Below, one piece after another: positions 31,380 to 43,830 of a stretch of 64,000 bases of DNA; positions within the stretch are counted from its first letter, which is position 1, and every line of letters starts with the position of its first letter. The notes beneath the pieces were generated by a model. That model was not told where the DNA came from. It saw nothing but the letters and a program-made list of their open reading frames with translations, and did not search any database. This stretch comes from Patella vulgata (Eukaryota > Mollusca > Gastropoda > Patellidae): contig NC_065883.2 of the NCBI RefSeq assembly GCF_932274485.2, forward strand, positions 68,119,210 to 68,183,209, written 5' to 3'. The translations under genes were made by a program, and so were the position numbers.

Positions 31380-33080
31380 TATAGGCTTCCATAGTTATGT
31401 CCCTCGGCGCGAAGTTTGCGATTCGAAAACCAAGCTGATTTTATTTGTGGGTATATTTGGATTTTTTCCAATAATCTTGCGTTATTCGTGAGTATTATTT
31501 GGCGCTCATCTCTCCTCACAAATCTCACTATAATCCCCCGGGGATGTTTCCAGGGGCGGATTGGGCCATCGGTTGATCGCCCGAAGGGCCGGTCGGACAA
31601 AACATGAAAAAAATAATTTTGTCCAATTCGTCTAAAAAACCTTTTTTTCTGCTGAACATTAAATGGGGGTGGGGATTCCGAATTTCATCCGAAAATTTCA
31701 TCCGATTCGCCCGACACTGTCGCCCGCAAATTTACTAATTATTAAGTCACCTGCACCCTGTTTGTGGGGATATGCCAGAAACGTCTGACGATGGTTCGTA
31801 ACTCTAAAAAAAATTTCAATTTTAAGGACTAAGCAAAATTTGAGGATAGCTGGTCTGCTGGTTGGATATGAGTGCGAGACGATTTCCTGAGGCTGGTGTT
31901 AAACATTCCTTGACATTTTTATTAACTCGTTATTTTCAGAGATGAAATTACAGAATTGGGATATCGGGAATGGTCTCAAATTGCAGGAAATGGCCTCCCA
32001 TTTCCAAACATTCAAAAATGAATTGTGTCCCATACGCCTATGCATGTCCGCTCCCACTCCGTCATTGACCCAGGGAAAGAACGTTATCTCAGTCCCCGTC
32101 CAGGCATCACGGTCTTCAGAGTCTGTTTGTGTATAGCTAAGTATTGTCTCAGACTTTATACTATCATTCTCTCGAAACAGTAGAAACGAACAGTATACTG
32201 CACTAAATGGATAGCGACTAAAAAAAGGGTGGTGCTGAAAAGGAGAGAGAGAGGGGAAAAGGAAAATTCTGCATGATGAGGCTAGTAAACACAAAAAAAT
32301 ATCATCGTGGTAATTTCACAGGTTGATGGTTGTAAATTACTTGCAGGACGGGGTTTTGGCCTAAATTAATCGATTTATGAGATATATTATTTGACAGAGA
32401 TTATAATCAGATATGCCACCAAATCGCATATTTGTAGTTCATTTTTCAAAATTTTCCCGACCGGGCTCCGCGGTCAGTAAAAGGGGCCGCTCCGACACGG
32501 GTGCCCGAGCCGGTTTCCGGCCCCAATCCGCCCCTAGATGTTTCTTAGTTCTGGTAGTCCCTTCGTTTGTAGCTATTTCAGTTTTATCTTCTCTGTGCCC
32601 ACCCGGTGGGCTAAATCGATTTTACATCTTGATTTATTTTTAATTTTTCTTTAAAGATCTGTTTGGCAATATTTATACAATTTTCATCGGATTGTTCTCG
32701 GACACCGAAAATGCGGATGTGTGATTTACATGTATATTGTTCGAGTTTATTTAGTTTATTTCTTAAAGACATGATCTCACTATTTTTACTGTTTATAGTA
32801 AATTCTAGTTTAGAAAATCGTTCATCGAAGGTGTCCACATCACCCTAATACTGAATTGAGTAAGTTCAACTTCCTTAAGCCTTTCTTCGATGGATTTCAA
32901 TCTGTCATTTTTTACTTTTTTAAGCCCTCTGCTAATTCATTTACGGCTAGTTTAACTGCGTTGTTAACAAGTTCATTAAGAGATTCATAACCAAAAAAGG
33001 GATTTTCAACTGCACCTGACGAAAGGCTATCCTTTTCAATTTCCTCTATTTTAAACAGTTTATACAGTATATCAGGTAAT
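31380..33080 (-). mobile_element. LINE ORF1-type protein remnant, split by a hAT element
   Basis: Upstream part (32545-33080): ESLNELVNNAVKLAVNEL, then DRLKSIEERLKEVELTQFS and SLRNKLNKLEQYTCKSHIRI, a coiled coil leading to IFGVREQSDENCINIAK. Downstream part (31380-31542): HPRGIIVRFVRRDERQIIL and NARLLEKIQIY. Coiled coil plus RRM-like RNA-binding core plus a C-terminal half is the layout of LINE ORF1 proteins. There are at least one frameshift and the hAT insertion. It could be the ORF1 of the same LINE whose reverse transcriptase is at 27.5-30.1 kb. Confidence 0.78.
31543..32544. mobile_element. Non-autonomous hAT-type DNA transposon, 986 bp
   Basis: The body is 31551-32536, with ends CAGGGGCGGATTGGG and CCCAATCCGCCCCTA and the 8-bp target duplication GATGTTTC at 31543-31550 and 32537-32544. 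An 8-bp duplication and CAGGGGCGGA-type ends are hallmarks of hAT. No transposase was found inside. It splits the LINE ORF1 remnant cleanly. Confidence 0.88.
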
Positions 33081-33144
33081 AGAGCTCACCTGTAGTTTAG
33101 ATTGGAAATGTTTTTACTGGGCTACAAGTCACTTTCATATACTT

Positions 33145-33345
33145 GTTGAGAAGCCCGGTTGTACGCGACAAGGAGTAGGGTTGCCTGTCCAACTTCGTGG
33201 GTTTTCTCCGGGTCCTCCGGTTTCCTTCCACTGCTAAAGACCCTATACGCACAAGCGAATTATTGAAATAATAAGTTAGTCCCGAAATGACATAGTCTGT
33301 GTCGAGTGGACATTACCTATTTCCCTCTCTCTTTTGAGAAGCCGC
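33145..33345 (+). mobile_element. 5'-truncated SINE family A
   Basis: It starts at CCCGGTTGTACGCGACAAGG and ends GTGGACATTACC plus a CT-rich tail. A short direct repeat TTGAGAAGCC flanks it (about 33145 and 33334). Confidence 0.82.
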
Positions 33346-33519
33346 CTTATCAGCATATTATTCTTACGACTTTAAGCATTATTTATGAATAAAGATGGGT
33401 TATTTTGCTAAGATCACATTATACTTCCAATACGATACATTTAAAACTGTTGAGTTTCATTACTTTACAGTTTGCATTACAACATACAGATATCTATCTA
33501 GACTGCTCTGTCACACGAC

Positions 33520-33990
33520 TACATACGGTCGACCCTTTTTTTGTCGTCTACAGGCCGCATTTCGTAACGTATCATCTTGAAACTTTGCATACTTATTCTT
33601 TGTTCCCCAAGGAACATCCCTATTGTTTGTGGTCCGTGCCCAACCTCCAGGCGCAGAGCCACGCCCATTTTTTGTGTGTGTCGGCTACAGGCCATAATTG
33701 TCGATCGTCTTGATTTCTGCGGTGCCACACCCACGTTTTGTTGACAATTCGAAATGATCCAGCATAGGCATAGGGTTGTACCTATATATATTGGTCCATG
33801 TCCAACCCCCAGGGGCCGAGTCACGCCCAATTTTTGTGTTTTTGTCTGCAGGCTGGAATTCTAAATGGATCCTCTTGGAACTTGGCATTTTTATTCCTTA
33901 TACTGTAAGGATAGCAACTATTTATTTTGGTGCATGTTCAAATTCAGCATATCAATCATTTCAATAACAGAGTGGTGCCTATTTATATTC
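33520..33990. repeat. Degenerate tandem repeat around GCCACGCCCA
   Basis: The words GGTCC(G/A)TG(C/T)CCAAC then CCAGG then (C/T)CACGCCCA(A/T)TTTTTGTG recur about 33635 and 33795 and again right of the fold-back element at about 35822. The fold-back element therefore seems to have landed in this array. Confidence 0.6.
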
Positions 33991-34557
33991 TAGGCGGGTC
34001 AAACGACGGTTAAATGATGTCGTACGTAGACTAAATTGCAACAAAAGGTTTTTTGTTTTCTATTGACTCATTATAATGTCCTAAGTAAGGAAAAGAAAGT
34101 TTACCAAAATCTGAGTCCAAATAAGGACAGGGGGCGTGGCCAAATCCAAGATGGCGGCTGTCGATCAAAAATTGCAAATATTTCTAAAACTATTGGATTT
34201 AGATACCATAAATGTATTGCGGACAGATAGGAAGTCGGTAACAGCGAGTTCAAAAATGGCGACGTTATGTCTCTACGGCGTCATGACGTTACTGTGACGT
34301 CACAACGGCATATCAGACGTCGCATTTCTTCCAAAATTGGTCCATTTATGCATGTTAACACTAGAAACGAATTCTGAATCAGAGAAGATGATTCGCCCAT
34401 TATGGGTTGATAAACAAGAACAATGTGTTACAATAACGTAGAAGGAAGCTAAAAGTATATAAATATGGCTGCATTGTCGAAAGGTGATACTATTACAGTA
34501 GCCGTAGGAACACACATTCATTTTAATTGTTGATAAAAATAGCCTACGTCAATAAAA

Positions 34558-34655
34558 AGAAATGAAATGAAATCGGGTGATACATACGTCCTACTGTTCT
34601 GCTCCAACTGGGCTTCATCAGTATGCTATAAGGGGAATTTGACGACCTTAATCAA
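34558..34655 (-). mobile_element. SINE family B tail fragment
   Basis: GAAATGAAATGAAATC then GTCCTACTGTTCTGCTCCAA and CTATAAGGGGAATTTGAC. Only the tail quarter is present. Confidence 0.65.
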
Positions 34656-35149
34656 AATATGGCCACATTATATTATTTTGACGGGAAATTTCGATGTTAG
34701 CAATGTTGTGACATAATACGTCAAATAGTAGGTTATTGGGGTAGGCAAATTAACATCTGAACCCCAAAATGTGCCATGACCGAACAAAGCACCAATATGG
34801 TACTCAAATTTGACAAAATATCTATGTTCAGTAGACCATGGGAGAAAATATTACATTTAGCAGTTCAGATATAAATTCGGCGACCTCGAAAACCTCCAGT
34901 TTAACGTATTACACCATCACATTACTACAATTAACATTGAAATGTCCCTCCGTCTTCGTTATCCCAGTTTGGGCAGAACTGTAGGATGTTAAACCCCATT
35001 TCATTTCGAAATGTCCCGCCAATCGTGACCGCGAATGCGAATATAGGGGTCATATAAATCTTTCTGATGATTTTTGCGGCAAATGTCAAAATTGATCAGC
35101 CTCAACCATTCACCTTTTGGTGTACTACTTCTCCAATAAAAGACCTCTT

Positions 35150-35275
35150 GGCGGATGAAATTCGATATATGAGTAGGTTGTTGCGCCATTGCAGGGCAAA
35201 TCTTCCCTCATAGCACACTAAGGCAGCCAAATCGGAGCAGAACAATAGGATGTATAACCTCATTTTATTTCATTT
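35150..35275 (+). mobile_element. SINE family B, diverged tail half
   Basis: GAAATTCGATATATGAGTAG then TAGCACACTAAGGC and AATAGGATGTATAACCTC, followed by ATTTC repeats. The duplicate is at 37373-37498. Confidence 0.7.
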
Positions 35276-36118
35276 CTGCAACAATAGAAATGAATCCGTC
35301 TTCCTGCAGCTACTCTGATAGTATCACCTATCGGCAATGCAGCAGTAGTTATACTTTTAACCCACCCCCTCTCCGTAATTGTAACACATTGTTCTTCTTT
35401 ATCAACCCAACATAATGGGCATGCACTCTTTTCTGCATCAGCATTCGTTTCTGCTGTTAAGATGATGTAAATGGACTAATTTTGGAAGAAATGTGACGTC
35501 TGATATGCCGTTGTGACATCGCAGCGACGTCCTGACGTCATAGAGACATAACGTCGCAATTTTTGGACTCGCTGATACCGACATCCTATCTGTTCGCAAT
35601 ACATTTATGGTGTCTAAATCCAATAGTTTTAGAGATATTTGCAATTTTTGATCGACAGCCGCCATCTTGGATTTTGCCACGCCCCCCATCCTTATTTGGA
35701 CTCCAATTTTGGTAAACTTTCTTATCCTTACTTAGGACATCCTAATAAGTTAATAGAAATCAAAAAACCTTTTGTTGCAATTTGTTCTACGTCAAACTAA
35801 CGTTTGACCAGCCTATTGTTCCATATCCAACCCACCAGGGGCAGGCCCACGCCCAATTTTTGTATTTATCGTCTACAGGCTACAGGAACTATTTATTTTG
35901 GTGCACGTTTATAATTGTTTTTGTAAATTTGGCAAAACAAACACAACGCCTAGCCCTTTTTGCATTCTTGTCATATTACAGCCATTTCATATTTCATTTT
36001 CTTCATTTTAAAAAGTACCATATCAATCAAAGCAGGAATGCGGACGTATATTGCAGCGTTGGCGATGCTCTTGTAACTTACACCAAGCCCGTCAAAAATC
36101 TTGTCAAATCCACTGTAG

Positions 36119-36455
36119 GGGAGCCACGGTGGCTGGGTGGTTAAGACGCTGGCTCGCTAGCCTGGAGGTCGGGTGTTCGATCCCTGCATTGGCCGAGAAA
36201 GTTCATCTGGATTTTCCGACGTGGTTTCCCCTTGTCAGTGGTGCAGAACGGAGGGCCTGACAAGGACAGCTGTCTAGTCCTTCGGATGAGACGAAAAACC
36301 GAGGTCCCGTGTATACATTGGAATGCACGTAAAAGATTCCTTGGCAGTTGGAATTCGATATAAGAGTAGGCACACTGTATGGCGTATGCCCGTCTTCATT
36401 AGCCCAGTATAGGAGCAGAACAGTAGGACGTTAAACCCCATTTCATTTCATTTTT
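36119..36455 (+). mobile_element. Full-length SINE family B
   Basis: The tRNA-like head includes GGTGGCTGGGTGGTTAAG (A box) and GGTGTTCGATCCCTGC (B box). The body is family B, and it ends with GGACGTTAAACCCCATTTC and ATTTC repeats. This copy and its duplicate at 38342 define the complete family. Confidence 0.88.
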
Positions 36456-36539
36456 TTCAAATCCACTGTATCCCCTCCCATAACATCTCGTGTTCTGGGT
36501 GTTTAACATGTATTTGCCCAAAGAGTACTTACCTGTATC

Positions 36540-36690
36540 GACGTTTTAATTACACAGTCTGTCCTGAATCTTGTGTCCGATCCATTGTATCTTCCCTCAT
36601 TCTCTAAGTCTGTCCCGAATCTTGTGTCAAATCCATTGTATTTTCCCTGATTCACAGATATATAATAGCATGGCTTAGTCCTGTCCCGCC
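36540..36690. repeat. Short minisatellite, about 50-bp unit
   Basis: TCTGTCC(T/C)GAATCTTGTGTC and AATCCATTGTAT(C/T)TTCCCT occur twice and grade into the longer array after 38760. The minus-strand frame over it repeats a YNG-DTRF-TD pattern for this reason. Confidence 0.75.
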
Positions 36691-36725
36691 AATCGTGACC
36701 GCGAATGCGAATATAGGGGTCATAT

Positions 36726-37274
36726 TGGAATACCTTGGGGTGGAACATATTTTATGTTAATACCAGAATTAGGAGACCACGAAAAACTATACAGGGGACT
36801 TTATGATTTTCTCTCTAAAATGGGTCCCATTTTGAATTTGGCTTCCTAGCGGAATTTACCGTCACTTTTGGGGACGGGGGGATGCCCAAGCTCTTTGGGT
36901 TCAGCGGGTCGTATTCTTATCAAAACCAACCTTCAAACCGACGTCTAAGATAAATAACCAGAAAATGTATGGGGACAAATATAAGAACTTCTTCAAAATG
37001 TGGCCTAACATAACTAGTATAAAGACGATATAATCAATTTTAAGGATGAAGCCGAATGAGAGCGACGATGTAGTGGCCAAATAGATAAAAAAAAAGCGAC
37101 ATTAAGGAGCCCAGCGACTCAATGTTTGACACCAATTTTGTGCTTGTACTGTGGAAGTGCATTGAATGTTGCATGGATAGGGTCGACCGATTTTCCCCTT
37201 TTGGACTCTCTGGTATTCTGTTCACATTACCGCGAAAGTTGGTTTTGTAACACATCTACGAAACTGGTGTCAAT
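36726..37274. other. Spacer between the two segmental duplicates
   Basis: Single-copy in this window. Minus-strand frames exist but show no domain and no convincing splice sites at both ends. Confidence 0.4.
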
Positions 37275-38907
37275 ATATAAATCTTTCTGATGATTTTTGC
37301 GGCAAATGTCAAAATTGATCAGCCCCAACCATTCACCTTTTGGTGTACTACTTCTCCAATAAAAGACCTCTTGGCGGATGAAATTCGATATATGAGTAGG
37401 TTGTTGCGCCATTGCAGGGCAAATCTTCCCTCATAGCACACTAAGGCAGCCAAATCGGAGCAGAACAATAGGATGTATAACCTCATTTTATTTCATTTCT
37501 GCAACAATAGAAATGAATCCGTCTTCCTGCAGCTACTCTGATAGTATCACCTATCGGCAATGCAGCAGTAGTTATACTTTTAACCCACCCCCTCTCCGTA
37601 ATTGTAACACATTGTTCTTCTTTATCAACCCAACATAATGGGCATGCACTCTTTTCTGCATCAGCATTCGTTTCTGCTGTTAAGATGATGTAAATGGACT
37701 AATTTTGGAAGAAATGTGACGTCTGATATGCCGTTGTGACATCGCAGCGACGTCCTGACGTCATAGAGACATAACGTCGCAATTTTTGGACTCGCTGATA
37801 CCGACAGCCTATCTGTTCGCAATACATTTATGGTGTCTAAATCCAATAGTTTTAGAGATATTTGCAATTTTTGATCGACAGCCGCCATCTTGGATTTTGC
37901 CACGCCCCCCATCCTTATTTGGACTCCAATTTTGGTAAACTTTCTTATCCTTACTTAGGACATCCTAATAAGTTAATAGAAATCAAAAAACCTTTTGTTG
38001 CAATTTGTTCTACGTCAAACTAACGTTTGACCAGCCTATTGTTCCATATCCAACCCACCAGGGGCAGGCCCACGCCCAATTTTTGTATTTATCGTCTACA
38101 GGCTACAGGAACTATTTATTTTGGTGCACGTTTATAATTGTTTTTGTAAATTTGGCAAAACAAACACAACGCCTAGCCCTTTTTGCATTCTTGTCATATT
38201 ACAGCCATTTCATATTTCATTTTCTTCATTTTAAAAAGTACCATATCAAGCAAAGCAGGAATGCGGACGTATATTGCAGCGTTGGCGATGCTCTTGTAAC
38301 TTACACCAAGCCCGTCAAAAATCTTGTCAAATCCACTGTAGGGGAGCCACGGTGGCTGGGTGGTTAAGACGCTGGCTCGCTAGCCTGGAGGTCGGGTGTT
38401 CGATCCCTGCATTGGCCGAGAAAGTTCATCTGGATTTTCCGACGTGGTTTCCCCTTGTCAGTGGTGCAGAACGGAGGGCCTGACAAGGACAGCTGTCTAG
38501 TCCTTCGGATGAGACGAAAAACCGAGGTCCCGTGTATACATTGGAATGCACGTAAAAGATTCCTTGGCAGTTGGAATTCGATATAAGAGTAGGCACACTG
38601 TATGGCGTATGCCCGTCTTCATTAGCCCAGTATAGGAGCAGAACAGTAGGACGTTAAACCCCATTTCATTTCATTTTTTTCAAATCCACTGTATCCCCTC
38701 CCATAACATCTCGTGTTCTGGGTGTTTAACATGTATTTGCCCAAAGAGTACTTACCTGTATCGACGTTTTAATTACACAGTCTGTCCTGAATCTTGTGTC
38801 CGATCCATTGTATCTTCCCTCATTCTCTAAGTCTGTCCCGAATCTTGTGTCAAATCCATTGTATTTTCCCTGATTCACAGATATATAATAGCATGGCTTA
38901 GTCCTGT
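37275..38907. repeat. Segmental duplication, copy 2
   Basis: Counterpart of 35052-36684 at +2223. It contains the same fold-back arm, SINE B fragment (37373-37498) and full-length SINE B (38342-38678). Confidence 0.93.
38342..38678 (+). mobile_element. Full-length SINE family B (duplicate)
   Basis: Copied with the segmental duplication, not by a new insertion, because the flanks match those of 36119-36455. Confidence 0.88.
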
Positions 38908-39310
38908 GTTCAGTCTACAGTTTCTACAGATATACACTAGCATAGGTTAATCTTGTGGTCAGTCCACAGTTTCTTCTCCCATACCGTCTTCAGATATACA
39001 GTAAGTTAGCAGTGTTTGCAATCCCCGGTTTCTTCAGAAATACATTTGGTTTGACTTGTGGTCAATTTCAAGTTTCTTCAGATATACACTAGCATAGGTT
39101 AATCTTGTGGTCAGTCCACAGTTTCTTCTCCCATACCGTCTTCAGATATACAGTAAGTTAGCAGTGTTTGCAATCCCCGGTTTCTTCAGAAATACATTTG
39201 GTTTGACTTGTGGTCAATTTCAAGTTTCTTCAGATATACAACAAGTTAGTATTGTGTTCAATCCACAGTTTCTTCAGAAATACAACAAGTCTGTTTAGTC
39301 TCTAATCCAC
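38900..39310. repeat. Minisatellite with a 152-bp higher-order unit
   Basis: TTTCTTCAGA(T/A)ATACA and TGTGGTCA-type words recur every 45-60 bp. A longer block starting TATACACTAGCATAGGTT at about 38933 is repeated at 39085. Confidence 0.85.
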
Positions 39311-39629
39311 AGTTCCCTATGGTTTTGCATATACTTTGTATGAATGTGTAACGATTGATTTGTTGTAACGATGATAAGCTATAGTGTGAAGTATATGACT
39401 GTCGGTGTTGCTGTGTTATAAGTCACGCTAATCAAATAACGTCTGGTTAATTATTAATACACATTTACATCATATATAGTCTATGACACTATCGAGCTCT
39501 AGCTTTAATTGGAAATCAATGGCACAGATGAAGGACCTCTGCAGTAGGTAGACAAATGTGTACCGCTGGTTTAGCATGTATGAAGACATTTTAAGGTGCA
39601 TGGAATACAAGTCTTAAAGGGACATTATG
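39310..39629. other. Unique non-coding DNA
   Basis: Nothing was recognised except TTAAAGGGACATTATGTAAG at about 39615, which resembles the ends of the TTAA-type elements at 46519 and 48655. Confidence 0.4.
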
Positions 39630-42600
39630 TAAGATCAAAATCATACTCAAAATCGGCTAAGGCAAAATGACGTAATTAACATAATTCAATTTGGCGTTCT
39701 TCAGGAATTATCGGAGAGCGATATCTCGTAATCGGTGTCTTTCAGTGGTGGAAGAATAAATAATTTCTTTTTAAATTCCTCAAACACAAGAGTCGTTATG
39801 CAAGCGAAATGTGCCGAAAAATCGAATTTGACAAACACCAATTAAAAAAATGTATTTTTCATTTGGTGGCGCGCTTTTCTTTCAAAATGACTGCCAAATT
39901 TGATAATATAATACTACTTAAAAATAATAATAAAAACCCCCATTTATTTGGTAATAAAGGGGCAGCGATAATCTCAAAAATAAATTTCGGGAATTCTTGA
40001 AGGTAGAAATTCAAAATGGCCGGCAAAATGAAATCCAAAAGGGTTGAATTTTAATTCATCGTCTTTTTTTCCCGGTGGGTATGGCATGTTCTCTTATCTA
40101 GTGACAGTCAATTCTTTTTATGAATTGTCAGATATCCTTTCACAGTCTCACACAACAACTTTTGGTCTTCGAAGGAATTATTAGTGAGCAGAAATTCGCC
40201 CATGTATCTGTTATCACTCGTCACTTCAGTCAGTTATATAGATAACTCGTGTTATCCTTTTGCGTTCGTCACTTCCGATTGTTGAAACATTGATTACACA
40301 TCTATTGAGTTGTTTGGACGTGAACGTCAAAAATGCTTATCCGGACACGTAACCCTTTTAAGATTTCTGGTCATTTTTTTCGTTGGGTGACCTGATAATC
40401 TATCGCCGTTCCTTTAGAGGTCTATACAGTGAATGACCCATGTGCCGTTCTGGATAACGAAACGTAAATTTCACCTACACATTGTTTTTATAAAAAGAAA
40501 GTTTGTTTTATCCAGACACCGCATAATACAGCTTGGGACACCGGTCTCATTTCCAGATGAAGACTGACGGGTGTAAGTTGTTTGAAAACATATCACAAAT
40601 ATTGAATTAGTTGATCGACCCTGTATGAAGCTATGACGTCATAATTGGGACCCAAAATGGCGCCTGGAAATGAGTTGCCGTAACTTTCCCTAGGGCTTTG
40701 GACAGACAAAGCCATTGACGTCATGCAAAGCCGTATAAATAAAGTTGCGACAACTGTGAAGCCAGAAATTTCATATGATGTCATGAAAATATGACGTCAA
40801 ATGTACAAAGACGCCATCTCGGGTCCCAAGTATTATTGTACCTACTGACTATCTATTTTATGCCCTATTATTGTGTCGAAGTTGCCTGCCCCGACAGTTA
40901 TGTGGATAGATATGTCATAGAATTCCCCGAAAAAGAGTCTATAGGAGATAAAACATACATTTTTTAAACGAAAAGTATAGCTAAACATACTATTATTGTT
41001 ATTATACAACACAAAGCGTACATTATTGTTATATAGCTTAATTCATAAGAAAATGAAGACAAAGATACATCAGATAAAAGCGCTATTAAATATATTTGAC
41101 TTGCATACGCTTTTAAAAATCTGATTTTTTGTGCAGGCGGGTAAAGTGAAAAATCAATATATTTATAATAATTTAGGAGATAAAAACCATTTTGCCTTCT
41201 AGCCGGCAAAATAAGCGCCTGAAATTCCATGATTTTGTGGTCTGGAGCATTCCGGATTGTGTGTCATTAATTGTATCATCAATTTTTCGAAAATTGAAAT
41301 TTCTTTAAATTGACTGGTGAATAAAACATTTAAAATTAGTGTAACTTAAAATCAGTGTAACTTAAATAAATAAAAGGTGTCTAGCGCCATTCTGCTTTGT
41401 GCGCGACATGTGTTTATGGCATATGTTTCATCAGTGTCATGTGATACGAGATATCGCTCTCCGAAACTTTCTGGTTTCTTTTGCAATTTGTTTGGGGCAA
41501 GACGTTATCACTTCCCGCCTATGTGTAAATAATAATATTAATTTGTCTAATATATAAACCGTACAAATTTAAAGGACAATATTGGTGCCAGTCATTATCA
41601 CATATGTGATAGAACTGGTTAAAGGGCCAATCCCGATAACATTTTGGAGAATAAAACTGCTTAATTTTGTGTTAAAACTCCTTAATATCCCGTACCTAAG
41701 GGCCGATCAACTAATTCAATATTTGTGATATGTTTTCAAACAACTTACACCCGTCCGTCTTCATCTGGAAATGAGACCGGTGTCCCAAGCTGTATTATGC
41801 GGTGTCTGGATAAAACAAACTTTCTTTTTATAAAAACAATGTGTAGGTGAAATTTACGTTTCGTTATCCAGTACGGCACATGGGTCATTCACTGTATAGA
41901 CCTCTAAAGGAACGGCGATAGATTATCAGGTCACCCAACGAAAAAAATGACCAGAAATCTTAAAAGGGTTACGTGTCCAGGTAAGCATTTATGACGTTCA
42001 CGTCCAAACAACTCAATAGATGTGTAATCAATGTTTCAACAATCGGAAGTGACAAACGCAAAAGGATAACACGAGTTATCTATATTACTGACTGAAGTGA
42101 CGAGTGATAACAGATACATGGGCGAATTTCTGCTCACTAATAATTCCTTCGAAGACCAAAAGTTGTTGTGTGAGACTTTGAAAGGATATCTGACAATTCA
42201 TAAAAAGAATTGACTGTCACTAGATAAGAGAACATGCCATACCCACCGGGAAAAAAAAACGATGAATTAAAATTCAACCATTTTGGATTTCTTTTTGCCG
42301 GACATTTTGAATTTCTACCTTCAAGAATTCCCGAAATTTATTTTTGAGATTATCGCTGCCCCTTTATTACCAAATAAATGGGGTTTTTTATAATTATTTT
42401 TAAGTAGTATTATATTATCAAATTTGGCAGTCATTTTGAAAGAAAAGCGCGCCACCAAATGAAAAATACATTTTTTTAATTGGTGTTTGTCAAATTCGAT
42501 TTTTCGGCACATTTCGCTTGCATAACGACTCTTGTGTTTGAGGAATTTAAAAAGAAATTATTTATTCTTCCACCACTGAAAGACACCGATTACGAGATAT

Positions 42601-42690
42601 CGCTCTCCGATAATTCCTGAAGAACGCCAAATTGAATTATGTTAATTACGTCATTTTGACTTAGCCGATTTTGAGTATGATTTTGTCTGA
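39630..42690. mobile_element. 3-kb inverted-repeat element, arms of about 990 bp
   Basis: 39630-40622 is inverted at 41702-42690 with high identity (for example GAGAGCGATATCTCGTAATC and GATTACGAGATATCGCTCTC, ACTTTTGGTCTTCGAAGG and its complement). The centre (40623-41701) is about 1.08 kb. Diverged relatives lie at 51225-52160 and 190-310. No transposase was found. Words such as AAAATGG and GACGTCAT recur. Unclassified fold-back family or a genomic palindrome. Confidence 0.85.
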
Positions 42691-43830
42691 CATATTTATC
42701 ATTGAACCAATCTGCATTGGTTTCTTTTGCAATTTGTTTAGGATAAATTGTAGCCCGTAAAACGTTATACCAAGAAAAAAATAAAACGTTTTGTTAAGTA
42801 AAGCAAAATGACGCCATGACGTCATAGTTTTTATGGCGTCATAGTTAGGACCCAAAATGGCGCCTGTAAATGAGTTGTCGTAATCATAGATACCCATATA
42901 CTACAGATTAACACACGTGTGTACATGTTTTCTATTAGTTAACGATATACTATGTAACCATAGACAATGGTAACTATAGCCAATTAAAACCACCGTGTTA
43001 TTATGTAAATATTTAGGATTATTTCTGTTAGGATTTCGTTGAATATATTAACACGAAAATAAACTTCTCAATTTTTTTTATGAATATGTTAAAGGAGCTA
43101 AATCGCTAATATTTTGGATATAGAAATTGACACAAATGGGTCGCAACGCATATAATAATGTAATGTGAATGTATATAAACTTATTTACATTCAATCGTTT
43201 CTGTTTTTACTGTAATTTCTAACCAGTTATGTTCGGCGAAATACGCCAGAAGTCTCAATCGAATGGCAATCTCTAGCGTCTGGTTATTCCACTCTATACC
43301 AATAGTATTTATTGCGCATGCTCTCCAGATAAGAATATGACGTCACCGTTTGACATGACTTGGTCTCTATTGCTTTCAGGAAGTGTTCAGCAAAGGGGGT
43401 AACTCAGGAACGGACTTTTGTGGAGCACTAATTATCGATGGAGTTCGTCCTCTCATGAACGAACTATCAGGGGTAATAATCCAGGAATTTAAGGTTCGGC
43501 GTGTGTCCAAGTTATTTGGGAAATAAACATATATTGTAAGCTTCATCTAAATTGAATAACAATTGTGACCTGTAGAATGTCCACAAACAAATGTGAACAG
43601 ACGTCCGGATGAACAATGGTATCAGCATAGTACATGACAATACGTCCACATGTGGGCGAATAAAAGGTGCTTAAGTATGAATAATGAAGTTTTTTTTTTA
43701 TGTATTGAATTATTTATTGTTAATATCTGTAATTGCTAAAAATGAATAAAGGTGTTCTTTTTTATGTACCGGTATCTTATTGTTGTCTAAATATTTGTTA
43801 GTAATATTATTCTAACAAGAAAAGAATCCT
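42691..43830. other. Flank of the inverted repeat and unique DNA
   Basis: 42691-42885 continues the same repeat family (it matches 51240-51480 in inverse orientation, GGCGCC, TTGCAATTTGTTTAGG). From 42900 to 43830 nothing is recognised. Confidence 0.5.

Larger units (their letters stand above)
33993..35815. mobile_element. Fold-back repeat, two arms of about 510 bp
   Basis: The left arm (about 33993-34508) and the right arm (about 35302-35812) are diverged inverted copies. TTGCAACAAAAGG matches CCTTTTGTTGCAA, CCAAGATGGCGGCTGTCGAT matches its complement at about 35655, and AAAGGTGATACTATTACAGTAG matches the left part of the right arm. The centre (about 800 bp) holds SINE B pieces. No transposase was recognised. 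A TIR element of the fold-back type is the simplest reading. Confidence 0.75.
35052..36684. repeat. Segmental duplication, copy 1 (1633 bp)
   Basis: It matches 37275-38907 at a constant offset of 2223 bp with very few differences (for example CTCAACC versus CCCCAACC near 35101). It includes the right arm of the fold-back element, a SINE B fragment and a full SINE B. A 43-bp segment starting TGTCCCGCCAATCGTGACC flanks copy 1 on both sides (35012 and 36682). Confidence 0.93.

Noticed and set aside
36503-36748. Minus-strand frame with a repeated YNG-DTRF-TD pattern and a good donor (CAG/GTAAGT)
   Set aside because: The repeats come from a 50-bp minisatellite that continues as non-coding array after 38.8 kb. 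No acceptor was seen, and the frame does not fit the duplicate copy.
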